Source of the DNA: Bolinopsis microptera
Taxonomy: Eukaryota; Ctenophora; Tentaculata; Lobata; Bolinopsidae
Length of the DNA stretch: 64,000 nt
Direction: 5' to 3'
NCBI RefSeq assembly: GCF_026151205.1
Contig: NC_087080.1
Location: forward strand, 9,969,837-10,033,836
The notes beneath the pieces were generated by a model. It was not told the DNA's origin. It searched no databases and saw only the letters and a program-made list of their open reading frames with translations. The translations under genes and the position numbers were made by a program. The number at the start of each line of letters is the position of its first letter. Position 1 is the stretch's first letter. Of this stretch, positions 1 through 12,700 are shown one piece after another.

Positions 1-590
1 CACAGCTTGGCGAGGCCCAGTCTAGTGGTGAATTTTTACCAAACTAGCGAAACGTAATGTTGAATGTGATTGCGAGAATTGACGGGTGACACTCGTAAAA
101 TATTTGTTCCATATATTGGAGTCCAACTCGGCTTTTACTAATTCGCTCGCCCAAACATTTCACGTGACTTTGGTTTTTATGGTTTTGCAGCCGTACAAAA
201 CGGTTTTACATAAATCCTAATCCCAACCCTAACCCTAACCATAGCCCCGAAGTTAACCATAACCCTTACCACAAGCCTAACCCTAACCCGGGCCCTAAAC
301 AATCGAATTCGTATATTACTAGCCTGTCACGTGACCAAAACGGATTTTTGCACATAACTCTCCAGGGAAGCATTTTAACCCTACGTCATGGGGGGTGATT
401 CAGAATCAGCGTCCAAAAATACACCGATCTAGATCACTTTCATGCCCCAAAGGGCCTTTTCACAAGAATTTCCTTAAAATTTGGGCGAGCGATTTAGTAG
501 AAGCGGTAGAAAAGCGATCATAAGCACCTATAAGCGCTTTTAAATCCTGATTCTGCCGGTGACCCCAGGTTGCACAGAAAAGCACTTATA
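1..590. repeat. Dispersed repeat with telomere-like CCCTAA stretch
   Basis: No gene is seen. Positions about 210-300 hold degenerate CCCTAA/CCTAAC repeats between segments containing CACGTGAC. The part from about 340 to 490 (GGGAGCATTTT-like block, then a block ending in ACATCGAT-like sequence) recurs at about 12540-12690 and 44340-44660. This is therefore one copy of a dispersed repeat family, not a chromosome end. Confidence 0.6.
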
Positions 591-2340
591 ACTAATCTAT
601 AAGCGGGCACACTGATTTCCAGTTCTGACCAGGTTAAGGGGAATTGAGAAATCGCTTATAAGCGCAGCATTAAAAAAGCGCTAATGAGCGCTTTTTAATT
701 CCGGGCACTCCCCCGTTCCGACCAGGTTAGTGGCAGCATTGAAAAAGCGCTTATAAGCGCTTTCTAATTCTTGCCAACCAGGCCATGGGTGATAGGAAAA
801 GCGGTAGAAAAGCGATCATAAGCGCTTTTAAATCCTGACTCTGCCGTGTACCCCAGGTTGCTCAGAAAAGCACTTATAAGCGGGCACTCTGATTTCCAGT
901 TCCGACCAGGTTAGGGGCAGCATTTAAAAAGCGCTTATGAGCGCTTTTTAATTCCGGGCACTCCCCCGTTCCGACCAGGTTAGTGGCAGCATTGAAAAAG
1001 CGCTTATAAGCGCTTTCTAATTCTTGCCAACCAGGCCATAGGTGATAGGAAAAGCGGTAGAAAAGCGATCATAAGCGCTTTTAAATCCTGACTCTGCCGT
1101 GTACCCCAGGTTGCTCAGAAAAGCACTGATAAGCGGGCACTCTGATTTCCAGTTCCGACCAGGTTAGAGGCAGCATTTAAAAAGCGCTTATGAGCGCTTT
1201 TTAATTCCGGGCACTCCCCCGTTCCGACCAGGTTAGTGGCAGCATTGAAAAAGCGCTTATAAGCGCTTTCTAATTCTTGCCAACCAGGCCATGGGTGATA
1301 GGAAAAGTGGTAGAAAAGCGATCATAAGCGCTTTTAAATCCTGACTCTGCCGGTGCACCCCAGGTTGCTCAGAAAAGCACATGCAAGTGGGCACTCTCCA
1401 GTTCCGACCAGGTTAAGGGGAATTGCGCTTATAAGCGCTTTTAAATTCCGACGAGGTTAGGGGCGGCATTGAAAAAGCGCTTATAAGCGCTTTTAAATTC
1501 CGGGCACTCCCCCGTCCCGACCAGCTAAGGGGCAGCATTGAAAAACGCTTATAAGCGCTTTATAATTCTTGCCAACCCATGCCATGGGTGATAGGAAAAG
1601 TGGTAGAAAAGCGATCATAAGCGCCTATAAGCGCTTTCAAATCCTGACTCTGCCGGTGCACCCCAGGTTGCTCAGAAAAGCACATGAAAGTTCCAACCAG
1701 GTTAAGGGGAATTGAGAAATCGCTTATAAGCGCTTTTAAATTCCGGGCACTACCCCGTTCCGACCAGGATAGGGGCAGCATCGAAAAAGCGCTTATAAGC
1801 GCTTTTTAATTCCTGCTCACCTGGCCATGGATGATAGGAAAAGCGGTAAAAGCGGTGAAATAGCGATGAATTAGCCGTAATAAGCGATTTCTAAAAAAAC
1901 GCTTATAATCGATTATAAGCGGTTATAAGATGTAATATAGCGTTTTCCTGACTCAATTTTAAAAGCGCTTATAAGCGCTTTATTTGCGCTTTACAAACAG
2001 CTAAATTGCACCCCAATTATAAGCGCTTATAATCGCTTATAAATGGTTCAAAAAAGCGCCTACGAATCGCTTATCCGGCCAACCGCTTATCCACCCGTTT
2101 TTGGCGCCAATCCTACTGGAAAACCGCTTTCAAATCGCTCAGCGACGCTAGTAAGCGCTTAAAAGCGCTTATAAGCGCTTTTAAATTCAAAAAAAGCGCT
2201 TTTTTGAATTATGACACCAATTATAGTCGATTATAAGCGATTTTTTTTGAACCGTTTATAATCGTAAAAAAAGCGATTGTAAACGGTTTTTTTTTTAAAA
2301 AAGCGCCGAAAAAGCGCTCAATAAGCGATTATCGGCGCCG
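590..2340. repeat. Palindromic satellite, 253-bp period, then degenerate copies
   Basis: The palindrome AGCGCTTATAAGCGCT and variants recur dozens of times. Between about 590 and 1400 they sit inside a longer tandem unit: the motif ACCAGGTTAGTGGCAGCATT starts at 721, 974 and 1227, an exact 253-bp spacing. From 1400 to 2340 the unit degrades but the palindromic core continues. The short ORF here lies wholly in the repeat and is not taken as coding. Confidence 0.85.
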
Positions 2341-2416
2341 ATCATAAAATATCGTTTATGGAAACTTGCCCGTTATTATTAGCGTGACTATAATTATTAA
2401 TCAATGTAAATACTTA

Positions 2417-5400
2417 CTATTTAACGAAAAAATATATAAAGATGATAACTGGTGGTATTGACGATAATAAAGTTAAACAAATAAGAACCAGTACTGTATA
2501 ATCGCACCAGTTTAAACAACCCAATGCGAAAGGTGTCTGCTGTAACGCATTATCGAATACAACAAAACATTCTGCATTAACAGTACTACCCATGTACTGG
2601 ATAATCATTCCAACTATTCTAAATATCATAGCAAAACTAATAAATCCTCTTGCTAGTGTTGCTGCAATGTAAAATAAATATGCCAAACTGCCGTATTCTT
2701 CACTTTCTTTAATTAACTTAAAATCATTAAAACCTGACTTTAATATCTTTATAACCGGTAAAATATAAATTAAGGCAGTAACAACGTCCTTGGCTACCAG
2801 AAACCAAGGAGGGTTATTTATAATAAATTTATCTACATAAAAGTATTCTAATATTAACTCAGGTGCATCTTCTAACAATAATTTAATAGATACAGCTAAC
2901 AATGTTAATAACACCACATTGTAGTGTTTCTCCCTCTCATTCTTGTTACTCTCCAAAACACTAATATAACAGAAAGCAACTATTATACTTTTAATAGCAC
3001 CTAAACATGCAAATCCTAATATACTATTATTAACGTGAGTATTTCTGTAAATTAAGGGATCTATTAACTCACCACGCTCTAGTTTATAAAAATAATACGT
3101 GTCAAAGATAACGTCCACCATATCCCAGAATATTTTAAATATTGGTAAAATAATAAGCTGTAAAATTAAAAGTTTATGTGCACAACTTAATGGTAAAGTT
3201 ATACATCCGAAGAAAATCTGTCTACGTTTTATAGATTCTTTAACATCACCTTTTGTTACTTCCATCTCCTTAATACTTATTTCCTCTTTCAATAAATTAT
3301 CTTCTATATCTTTGTAATCTGTCTCTTTTTTGTTTAAAAACTTCACTTTAAGTCCTGTCACAAGCAACTCTCCTTTAATCTTCTCATACTGGGCACTCCC
3401 TAAATGTTTCTTAGCGTACAATAGACGAGTGTTTCTCCTGTACGAGTCCTTAATAACTGTCCAGGGGGTGTAACCTACAATAACAATAATAAGCAACACT
3501 ACCACAGGGTATAGGACAGGTACTATCATAGCAAATATTGCTCCTGTCTCACTCACACGTGGTGTCCACGTGACTAGTGTTACATTGCATATCTTGTTGC
3601 CAGCTACTGTTACACATGTTCCATTCTTTGTTGTGTTACCTGAGGGGTAAATCAATTATCAGTTTATTATATTAAACAATCTAATGTACTGTTATTAATT
3701 TTTTATTATTTTTTTATTGTTTATTTATTTTTTTATTTTTTTTATAATTTTTTTAATTTTTTTTTGAGGTTGCCCCTTTCAAAACCAATGGTGCTCGTGG
3801 GTGTATACTGTATTAGTAGGTTAGTACTCAGTATTTGTCGCCCACCAAGTTCTAGCATCGCTATTTATTAACTAACCAGTGGCCTCCACTAATTATTATT
3901 ATTATTATGTTAACAATAACGTATTTCTTACTGTAAAGTAACAGTTATGTGATAGAAACGAAAATCATCCTATATCTACTACAATTACAAATAACGTTCA
4001 TCAGTCAAAAAACCTGCTGCTGTTAGATCAAGAATTTTAAAATATTTAATAAAATATAACCTACCGTTATGGCAGTCTAATATCATGGCTCCCGTCACAT
4101 CGTAGAACCTCGCCGTACATTCCCCGCATTTATCAACTACACATTGAGCATCGGGATTGTTTTCACATTTTGCTGTGAGACAAGGGTCCGAAATACAAGT
4201 TACTGCGGGAACATCCTCAGAACAGCCGTCATGTGGTTCACGGGTTTGAGTACCTGAGGGTGTGGTCTGTTTAAATCTCTGTTTTATTATATTTATTGTT
4301 CATTAAAGTTTGGCAGCATGTGTTGAATGTTGATTACAAGTAGTACATTGTTGTACCCTCCAGAAATTAGATAAACCGTTTCACAATGAATAAAGAAGGG
4401 CGGATAATGTACATTAACTTGGAACTGATTCATCCAATCGCAATATTTCGAACAATAAATAAATCCTAAATCTCACGAGGACTTACAGACTGGGCAGCAC
4501 TGATCCGGAGTTTTGATCAGTTTATCGGGTTCACATTCATTGGTCTCGTCACATGCCAATCTGTCACATTCAACGTCTTTTCGTCCTGTCAAAACAACAG
4601 GTTCACAAACCAGTTATAATGTAATCTGATCCATAATTTATAATTAGTACAGACAAATCCGTCTAAAAAATGGAGTTGCTAACACGAGAAGCTTTCTAGG
4701 AATTTTTACGTTTTAGAGTTCCATTAGATGCCCTGAAAAACTTATTAAACATCTCACGTATGATATGGCCATTTTTACCACATTTCTTGTTTGTCAAATA
4801 TCTTTAGTTGTGGACATCGTAGAAAGTTGCAGATTAATTAAGGGTGTCTAAATGTTCAACGAGAAACACTTTCTTAAACAGTTTTCACTCAGATAATCAG
4901 TTAATTGGATAATTACCCAATTAGCTAATAACCAAAAAATTCTTATTGTCTCTGAAGAAGATCGGAATTGATTTAAAAACGGAGAAAAGCAGTTTTTAGA
5001 GAAACGTCGAAAATCTTTCAGACTGTCAAAAATGACAGACTGAGCTCCGCCCAGTGCGAAATGTTTTTAGAAAAAATTTCGAAAAATATATATTTTACCA
5101 AAATAGATCAAATTGAATGAAACGTGGAGAAAAATGTTTTTTATGAAAGCTTTGAAAATTTTTCGTTCCGGGAATACTAATCAGTAACATTTACACTTAC
5201 AGTTGAAGTTCAGTAAATTTTAACAGATTTTCAGGTTCAGGAATTACTACGTGGAAAGTTTTGAAACTATAAAACGTAATGCACATTTATTATTATGTTG
5301 CTAATCGGGGTGGTTCTCTTAATGAGAGACGTGAGTCTTGCTGAGTCTCTTCACTGACACTCTATACTTACACTCTTTACACTCTACACTTTACTTACAC

Positions 5401-6185
5401 TGTTTACTTACACTTGTAACTTGTAAGTGGAGTACCTGAGACGATCAGATGTGAATGGTAAATACGCGGCCCACTAGGTATTAGGTGTAAATACTGGAAG
5501 ATGGAAGACAATAGTATCGCATTCACATTCATCACTGGTCGAAGAGGAAGTCACCATGCAGGTGCTAAACTACTGCAAGTACAATCATTCTATAAGGTGT
5601 CCCTGCCGGTGCTATATCTCTCTCTCATACAAATCCCTCGCTATGGATAAGACAACCACGAAGCAAACCTCGGCGTGACAAATCAGGGTGGGGGTATGAA
5701 AAATGTTTCTCAACCTAACCATAATTTTTGCGCTGAGTCCTTTACCCGGCTAATTGAATACAAATTAGATCCTTACCTGTCTTGTCAGCAACACATTTGC
5801 ATAGTAAACATGAGTCTGCGTACCAAGTTTCCCCAACACCATACTGTCTTCCTGTTTTGTCTTCACACGAACCTGCGGAATATTATTTTATTGAGGCACA
5901 GAGACTGGTGATGGTGTCTGCGCCAATTTTAAAAACTGGTACTAGTAGATCAATGTTATAAACATCTTATATGTACCTGATGATTATAATTAAATTAGAA
6001 TGATGACCAACTTTCTTGAATAGTGAGCTCAATTAAGCGCCCCCCCCCCCCCCCCCCCCCCCAATTGATTACTAGAAATTCTACAACTATTGAATTGTCT
6101 TACCTTCACTGTTTATAAATCCTCCGGAAACCAGACAGGAGAATTTAATAACGACAGTAAATATCGCGATGTTAAGGTTGTTCAT
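2417..6185 (-). CDS. Signal-peptide, VWC-domain, multi-pass membrane protein (5 exons)
   Basis: Exons are 6185-6104, 5872-5777, 4585-4487, 4253-4065 and 3639-2417. All have GT-AG borders and phase 1 junctions, giving 562 aa. Residues 1-22 form a signal peptide. Exons 2-3 (about 28-93) carry a von Willebrand C pattern: C, Tyr and Trp spacing, a CLLCKC-type core, and a terminal CCPVC. Exon 4 (94-155) is another cysteine-rich module. The large last exon starts with possible N-glycosylation sites (NTT, NGT, NVT), then holds about seven or eight hydrophobic segments from residue 185 to the end, with a charged lysine/glutamate-rich loop after the first. A LLEDAPELILEYFY stretch recalls the acidic motif of XK-like membrane proteins, but that link is weak. 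VWC modules bind BMP-type ligands or matrix in other proteins; the role here is unknown. The exon structure is well supported, the function is not. Confidence 0.8.
6040..6062. repeat. Poly-C tract in intron 1 of the VWC membrane gene
   Basis: An uninterrupted run of more than 20 C lies about 40 bp downstream, in minus-strand sense, of the signal-peptide exon's donor site. Its length is likely polymorphic or uncertain in assembly. Confidence 0.8.
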
Positions 6186-6599
6186 AATAGTCGATGCTTT
6201 ACCTATTAATACATTATCAAGTTTATCATATCGCTTGGCATATAGGAATAGAATTAATCAGGTAACTGGCAAAAGTCCCGCACACATTGGGACGTCCGCG
6301 GAGTTTCTCGATGTAATCCGATTTATATGACCCTAAATAACACTAATTACTCGGGTACACTTTTTCACCAGTGGGGCATTTCTCGGAATCACGCCCTTTT
6401 TGACCGCACCCATATCGCGACCCCCACCATAAATTATCTCAGCTTCTGATTGAGATACAGACCTCAATTATGAACCAAAATGTGCCTAAGATGCAGGTTT
6501 ATATTAGTGCTATGAAGATACTTAAGGCCTAAGAGACTTAGTTTTTGAGAAATCGCCAAAGATCCAATTTTACTATATTAGCAGTCTCGTGAGTAACAA

Positions 6600-8830
6600 T
6601 TATTACACTTATTTCAAGATATCTCAGCTTCTGATTGGAGCTAAGCGCTCATCTTGGGCATTAAAATGGTCAAAATCATCGTATTGAGTGGGGTAGAGCA
6701 TGGTTTTAAAGTCTTCAGACTTCAGGTTGTTGAGTTATTAGGTCAGATTCCATTTTTTACGCTCTCGCGAGTAGCGATTGGTGCACTTATTTCAAGATAT
6801 CTCAGCTTCTGATTGGAGCTAAGCGCTCATCTTGGGCATTAAAATGGTCAAAATCATCGTATTGAGTGGGGTAGAGCATGGTTTTAAAGTCTTCAGACTT
6901 CAGGTTGTTGAGTTATTAGGTCAGATTCCATTTTTTACGCTCTCGCGAGTAGCGATTGGTGCACTTATTTCAAGATATCTCAGCTTCTGATTGGAGCTAA
7001 GCGCTCACCTTGGGCATTAATGCGGTCAGAATCATCACATTGAGTGGGGTAGAGCACGGTTTTAAAGTCTTCAGACATCAGGTTGTTGAGTTATTAGGTC
7101 AGATCTCATTTTTATGCTCTCACGAGTAGCGATTGATGCACTTATTTCAAGATATCTCAGCTTCTGATTGGAGCTAAGCGCTCACCTTGGGCATTAATAC
7201 GGTCAGAATCATCACATTGAGTGGGGTAGAGCACGGTTTTAAAGTCTTCAGACATCAGGTTGTTGAGTTATTAGGTCAGATCTCATTTTTATGCTTTCAA
7301 GAGTAGCGATTGATGCACTTATTTCAAGATATCTCAGCTTCTAATTGGATCTAAGCGCTCATATTGGTCATTAAAATGGTCAGAATCATCACAATGAGTG
7401 GGGTAGAGTATGGTTTTAAAGTCTTCAGACTTCAGGTTGCTGAGTTATTAGGTCAGATCTCATTTTTATGCTCTCGCGAGTAGCGATTGATGCACTTATT
7501 TCAAGATATCTCAGCTTCTGATTGGATCTAAGCGCTCATATTGGGCATTAAAACGGTCAGAATCATCACATTGAGTGGGGTAGAGCATGGTTTTAAAGTC
7601 TTCAGACTTCAGGTTGTTGAGTTATTAGGTCAGATCCTATTTTTACGCTCTCGCGAGTAGCGATTGGTGCACTTATTTCAAGATATCTCAGCTTCTGATT
7701 GGAGCTAAGCGCTCACCTTGGGTATAAAAATGGTCAGAATCATCACATTGAGTGGGGTAGAGCACGGTTTTAAAGTCTTCAGACATCAGGTTGTTGAGTT
7801 ATTAGGTCAGATCTCATTTTTATGCTCTCACGAGTAGCGATTGATGCACTTATTTCAAGATATCTCAGCTTCTGATTGGAGCTAAGCGCTCACCTTGGGC
7901 ATTAATACGGTCAGAATCATCACATTGAGTGGGGTAGAGCACGGTTTTAAAGTCTTCAGACATCAGGTTGTTGAGTTATTAGGTCAGATCTCATTTTTAT
8001 GCTTTCAAGAGTAGCGATTGATGCACTTATTTCAAGATATCTCAGCTTCTAATTGGATCTAAGCGCTCATATTGGTCATTAAAATGGTCAGAATCATCAC
8101 AATGAGTGGGGTAGAGTATGGTTTTAAAGTCTTCAGACTTCAGGTTGCTGAGTTATTAGGTCAGATCTCATTTTTATGCTCTCGCGAGTAGCGATTGATG
8201 CACTTATTTCAAGATATCTCAGCTTCTGATTGGATCTAAGCGCTCATATTGGGCATTAAAACGGTCAGAATCATCACATTGAGTGGGGTAGAGCATGGTT
8301 TTAAAGTCTTCAGACTTCAGGTTGTTGAGTTATTAGGTCAGATCCTATTTTTACGCTCTTGCGAGTAGCGATTGATGCACTTATTTCAAGATATCTCAGC
8401 TTCTAATTGGAGTTAAACGCTAATCTTGGGTATAAAAATGGTCAGAATCATCACATTGAGTGGGGTAGAGCACGGTCTTAAAGTCTTCAGACTTCAGGTT
8501 GTTGAGTTATTAGGTCAAATCCCATTTTTACGCTCTTGCGAGTAGTGATTGATGCACTTATTTCAAGATATCTCAGCTTCTGATTGGAGCTAAGCGCACA
8601 TCTTGGGCATTAGAATCAAAAACGGTCAGAATCATCACATTGAGTGGGGTAGAGCATGGTTTTAAAGTCTTCAGACTTCAGGTTGTTGAATTATTAGGTT
8701 AAAACATATTTTTACGCTCTTGCAAGTAGGAATTGACACACTTATTACAAGATATCTCAGCTTCTGATTGAAGCTAAGCGCTTATCATGGGCATTAAAAT
8801 GGTCAGAATAATCAAATTAAGTAGGGTAAA
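6600..8830. repeat. 178-bp tandem array, left arm of foldback element
   Basis: About 12 copies of a 178-bp unit carry the motif TTTCAAGATATCTCAGCTTC at each start (for example near 6607, 6785 and 6963). Variants recur every fourth unit: the block at about 7290-7420 is nearly identical to that at 8000-8130, a higher-order period near 708-712 bp. Confidence 0.85.
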
Positions 8831-8929
8831 GCATGTTCCTAGGGCTAGAGGTTTTAGTGAAATTTCACTGATATTTCTTGGCAAACAACTTTTTCCTGGC
8901 GATTAATTAAAGTTCATTTTATGCAGTGA

Positions 8930-10260
8930 CCATACTTGCGAGAGCATAAAAATAGGGTTTGACCTAATCATTTAATAACCTAAAGTCTGAAGATTTTAAA
9001 ACCGTGCTCGATGCTACTTAATCTTACTATTGTAATGCCCATGATGTACGCTTATCAATATCTCCACTCAGAAGCTGAAATATCTTGAAATTAGTGCATC
9101 AATAAATGCATCAAAAATAAGTGCATAAAATCTCAACACTTTTTTTTACTTCGGACTTTCCAACAACCACATTGTTAGTGTTACACAAGTGTAACCAGCC
9201 AATTACAGGAAGCCGAAGGATTCAATTATACATTAGGCCAGTGACGGTTAAGGTTTAGGTAGTGTGTACCATACTTTCTTCGCCCGAGACTTTGCTGCAA
9301 TACAATGGGCAGCTCTTCATTTAACCCTCACACCCGATTACTCGAGTATTCGGCTGAGTGGACTGGGGGGGGGGGTTGCATAGACCACTCAGGGTCCTTA
9401 GCTGAGCGTCGACGACGATCACCCCACAGCTAGTGACAGAGTCGGGAATCGAACCTGGTACCTCGAGAAATGCCAGGCCGATTTACCAACTGAGCCACTA
9501 AGCCGTTCGCGAGAGCGTACTATACTCGCTACTCGCGAGAGCGTAAAAATGGGATCTGACCTAATAACTCAACAAACTGAAGTCTGAAGACTTTAAAACC
9601 TTGCTCTACCCCACTCATTGTGATGATTCTGACCATTTTTATGCCCAAGATTAGCGTTTAACTCCAATTAGAAGCTGAGATATCTTGAAATAAGTGCATC
9701 AATCGCTACTCGCAAGAGCGTAAAAATAGGATCTGACCTAATAACTCAACAACCTGAAGTCTGAAGACTTTAAAACCATGCTCTACCCCACTCAATGTGA
9801 TGATTCTGACCGTTTTAATGCCCAATATGAGCGCTTAGATCCAATCAGAAGCTGAGATATCTTGAAATAAGTGCATCAATCGCTATACTCGCGAGAGCAT
9901 AAAAATGAGATCTGACCTAATAACTCAACAACCTGAAGTCTGAAGACTTTAAAACCGTGCTCTACCCCACTCAATGTGATGATTCTGACCGTATTAATGC
10001 CCAAGGTGAGCGCTTAGCTCCAATCAGAAGCTGAGATATCTTGAAATAAGTGCATCAATCGCTACTCGCGAGAGCGTAAAAAATGGAATCTGACCTAATA
10101 ACTCAACAACCTGAAGTCTGAAGACTTTAAAACCATGCTCTACCCCACTCAATACGATGATTCTGACCATTTTAATGCCCAAGATGAGCGCTTAGCTCCA
10201 ATCAGAAGCGGAGATATCTTGAAATAAGTGTAATAATTGTTACTCACGAGACTGCTAATA
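8930..10260. repeat. 178-bp tandem array in inverted orientation, right arm
   Basis: The same unit as the left arm, reverse-complemented, in about five copies. The first copy is divergent (8930-9120) and is separated from the rest by the SINE-like insertion at about 9230-9506. The right arm is shorter than the left, so the foldback is asymmetric. Confidence 0.8.
9230..9506 (-). mobile_element. tRNA-derived SINE-like insertion
   Basis: Reading the minus strand from 9506, the sequence has a box A (TGGCTCAGTTGG) and, about 35 nt further on, a box B (GGTTCGATTCC) with tRNA spacing. The acceptor stem halves do not pair, so it is not a working tRNA gene. A body of about 200 nt follows and includes a C/G run at 9365-9376. 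It interrupts the right arm of the foldback element. Its exact ends are uncertain because no clear target duplication was found. Confidence 0.6.
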
Positions 10261-10578
10261 TAGTAAAATCGGATTTTTGGCGATTTCTCAAAAACTAAGT
10301 CTCTTAGGCCTTAAGTATCTTCATAGCACTAATATAAACATGCATCTTAGGCACATTTTGGATTATAAATGAGGTCTGTATCTCAATCAGAAGCCGAGAT
10401 AATTTATAGTGGGGGTCGCGATATGGGTGCGGTCAAAAAGGGCGTGATTCCGAGAAATGCCCCACCGGTGAAAAAGTGTACCCGAGTAATTAGTGTTATT
10501 TAGGGTCATATAAATCGGATTACATCGAGAAACTCCGCGGACGTCCCAATGTGTGCGGGACTTTTGCCAGTTACCCGA

Positions 10579-10950
10579 TTAAATAGGAATATAGGAATAA
10601 ACTTGGATAATGGTGAAAAGGTTAGCTAATAAATGTCAAAGCGACTGACATGGTGAAACATATGGTACCACTGCCCATACTGTATGGAGGGGGCCTTAAT
10701 AACTTAATACTCCTCAAACTTTGCACGAACTTTCCTAATAAGCCACTTCTGCTTCTCGGTTTTTGCCAATAACTTTATTTTGCTTCATAAGTTAACGTAA
10801 ACATGGCCATTGCAAACAATTTCCACTTATTACATAGATCGTCTATATAATAGGACTTTTATAGCCCGATTTATCAGAAACCCATATTTTTACATGATTG
10901 TTGGAAGTTGGAACCGAAAATCGGTTTTTCGTCAAAGGTTTTAGCGGGAA
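10579..10950. other. Short unique intergenic stretch
   Basis: No ORF, RNA gene or repeat was recognised between the foldback element and the (CCCT)n tract. Confidence 0.5.
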
Positions 10951-10960
10951 ACTTAGACTC

Positions 10961-11267
10961 CCTCCCTCCCTCCCTCCCTCCCTCCCTCCCTCCCTCCCTC
11001 CCTCCCTCCCTCCCTCCCTCCCTCCCTCCCTCCCTCCCTCCCTCCCTCCCTCCCTCCCTCCCTCCCTCCCTCCCTCCCTCCCCCTCCCTCCCTCCCTCCC
11101 TCCCTCCCTCCCTCCCTCCCTCCCTCCCTCCCTCCCTCCCTCCCTCCCTCCCTCCCTCCCCCCTCCCTCCCTCTCTCCCTCCCTCCCCCCTCCCTCCCTC
11201 TCTCCCTCCCTCCCTCCCTCCCTTCCTCCCTCCCTCCCTCCCTCCCTCCCTCCCTCCCTCCCTCCCT
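10961..11267. repeat. (CCCT)n microsatellite, about 300 bp
   Basis: Pure tetranucleotide runs with a few interruptions (extra C near 11081, CTCTC variants near 11172-11210). It is open in three frames only because of its composition. The purine strand could form triplex or quadruplex-like structures. Confidence 0.95.
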
Positions 11268-12400
11268 AATAAAGCTAGAGATTCGCTTAGCACTATACTA
11301 TATAGGCAGTAACAATAATACTAGGCCAGTTGGTAGATCACCGACCGGCTATAAGCCGGCTACTAACCGGCTATAAGCCGGCTTATAGCCGGCTACAATT
11401 TGTATAGCCGGCTATAAGCCGGCTTATAGCCGGTTAGTAGCCGCTTACATTTGTTGTTGAGCGAATACTAATATTATGTAGGTACGGCAGGTACAGCTCA
11501 GTTGGCAAAGCTCCATATTCAACTTAAAAACTTTTACGTGAATTCTAAAAAAAACTAAAATTACTAAAGAAACTAAAATTAAAAAACTAAGTACAGATAC
11601 GAACTCGACCTCTACACAACAAAAGAAATCTTCGATACAAAAAATGATCGTACCGTGATAATAAAAAGTAACAAACATCGATCAATTCTCCATATATATA
11701 GTCTCAAGTCATTAGGGCCTCGTTCCTCGTGATCTCTCAGCTGCGTCAGTTTCTTCTTATCTCCTCTTATCTCCTCGTCATCATTGCCGGTCCTTCCATT
11801 ACCGTCTCCCCTCTGTTGGTCCGGTCACGAGCGTGGAAATTCCCACCAGCACCGGTCCTTAATTGTATTATAAGTGTTTACCTTGTAAGCCTGTAAGCTA
11901 TTTTGAAAATGCAAGATAACCTGCAGTTGGTGATACGTACAACTTTGATGCGGAACTGCAACTGCCACAATGACCATACAACAGGTTCTCTCTCGGTCCC
12001 CAAATTTACGACCCCGACCATGTTAGTCATTTGGACTTAAGGAAAATGTTGAAATCAGAACGGATTATAAAATCAGGAGGGTAAACACCCCGTATATCGT
12101 TGGCAACTTAATAGCTCAGTCAGTGAGTGCCTGATGGAATTAATTTTTTCTGATATGACTTCAACTTGGTTTTACCACTCATTCGAGGAAGGTAAATTAG
12201 ATCCGCCAAGATACGGGTACATATAGCTAATATAGAGATTCGCTCAGCACTATAGTGTATAGGCAGTAACAGAAATGCTAATATAATGTAGGTACGGTGC
12301 AGCAACAGTATGCTAAAAGTAAAATCACGCGACATCGGGAGGGCTGAAAAACCTTCAGCTGCTTAAATTTGGATGATGATTAATCACTCTACACTCGACT
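11268..12400. repeat. Diverged direct duplicates, no gene
   Basis: A segment at 11275-11325 plus 11460-11490 (AGAGATTCGC...AGCACTATA..., then ATGTAGGTACGG) recurs at 12233-12300, so a short dispersed element is present twice. The minus-strand ORFs here (for example 11678-11445) lack any recognisable protein features. Confidence 0.45.
11358..11442. repeat. Perfect 38-nt inverted repeat (hairpin), 9-nt loop
   Basis: The arms at 11358-11395 and 11405-11442 are exact reverse complements. They are built from AGCCGGCTTATAGCCGGC, itself palindromic, with a nine-base spacer. This resembles the self-complementary core of the satellite at 590-2340 but has a different sequence. Confidence 0.85.
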
Positions 12401-12700
12401 GTCACGTGACTTTTTCAACCCGTTCTCTAGCTGGCCCTGAAAGACTATTCGAAACCCTAACCCTCTAGTCTGATCCCAACCCTAACCCTAACCCAATCCA
12501 TAACAAAAGCATATGCTGAAACCCTAACCCTAACGAGAAATTAGACTAACTTCCTTATACGGTCATATCACGTGATCGAGACAGTTTTTCGCCAATATCA
12601 CGTCAGGGGAGCATTTTATTCGGAATCAGCGTCCGAAAATACATCGATTGAAGTTGGTTTCAACTGTCGGGGGCCCTTTTAGAATAATCTCGAAGATCGA
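12400..12700. repeat. Dispersed repeat with telomere-like CCCTAA stretch, second copy
   Basis: A CCCTAACCCTAA-like tract at 12475-12535 is followed by GGTCATATCACGTGATCGAG and a GGGAGCATTTT block. The same order is seen at 44300-44660 and, more diverged, at 200-480. Confidence 0.7.

Larger units (their letters stand above)
6258..10578. mobile_element. 4.3-kb foldback transposon flanked by TTAA
   Basis: The two ends are inverted copies starting TC(A/G)GGTAACTGGCAAAAG. The inverted similarity runs about 340 bp inward before the tandem arrays begin, and the arrays themselves are also inverted. TTAA directly flanks both ends (6254-6257 and 10579-10582), the target duplication of piggyBac- and Kolobok-type transposons. 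No transposase ORF is present, so it is non-autonomous. It lies just upstream of the VWC membrane gene, about 70 bp from its start codon. Confidence 0.85.

Noticed and set aside
200-300. True telomere at the left side of the window
   Set aside because: The repeat is short and degenerate, surrounded by non-telomeric sequence, and recurs inside dispersed repeats elsewhere.
9430-9506. Functional tRNA gene
   Set aside because: Boxes A and B are good but the acceptor arms do not pair and a SINE-like body follows.
10874-11312. Pro/Leu/Ser- and Gly/Arg-rich ORFs
   Set aside because: They are products of the (CCCT)n tract, open on both strands.
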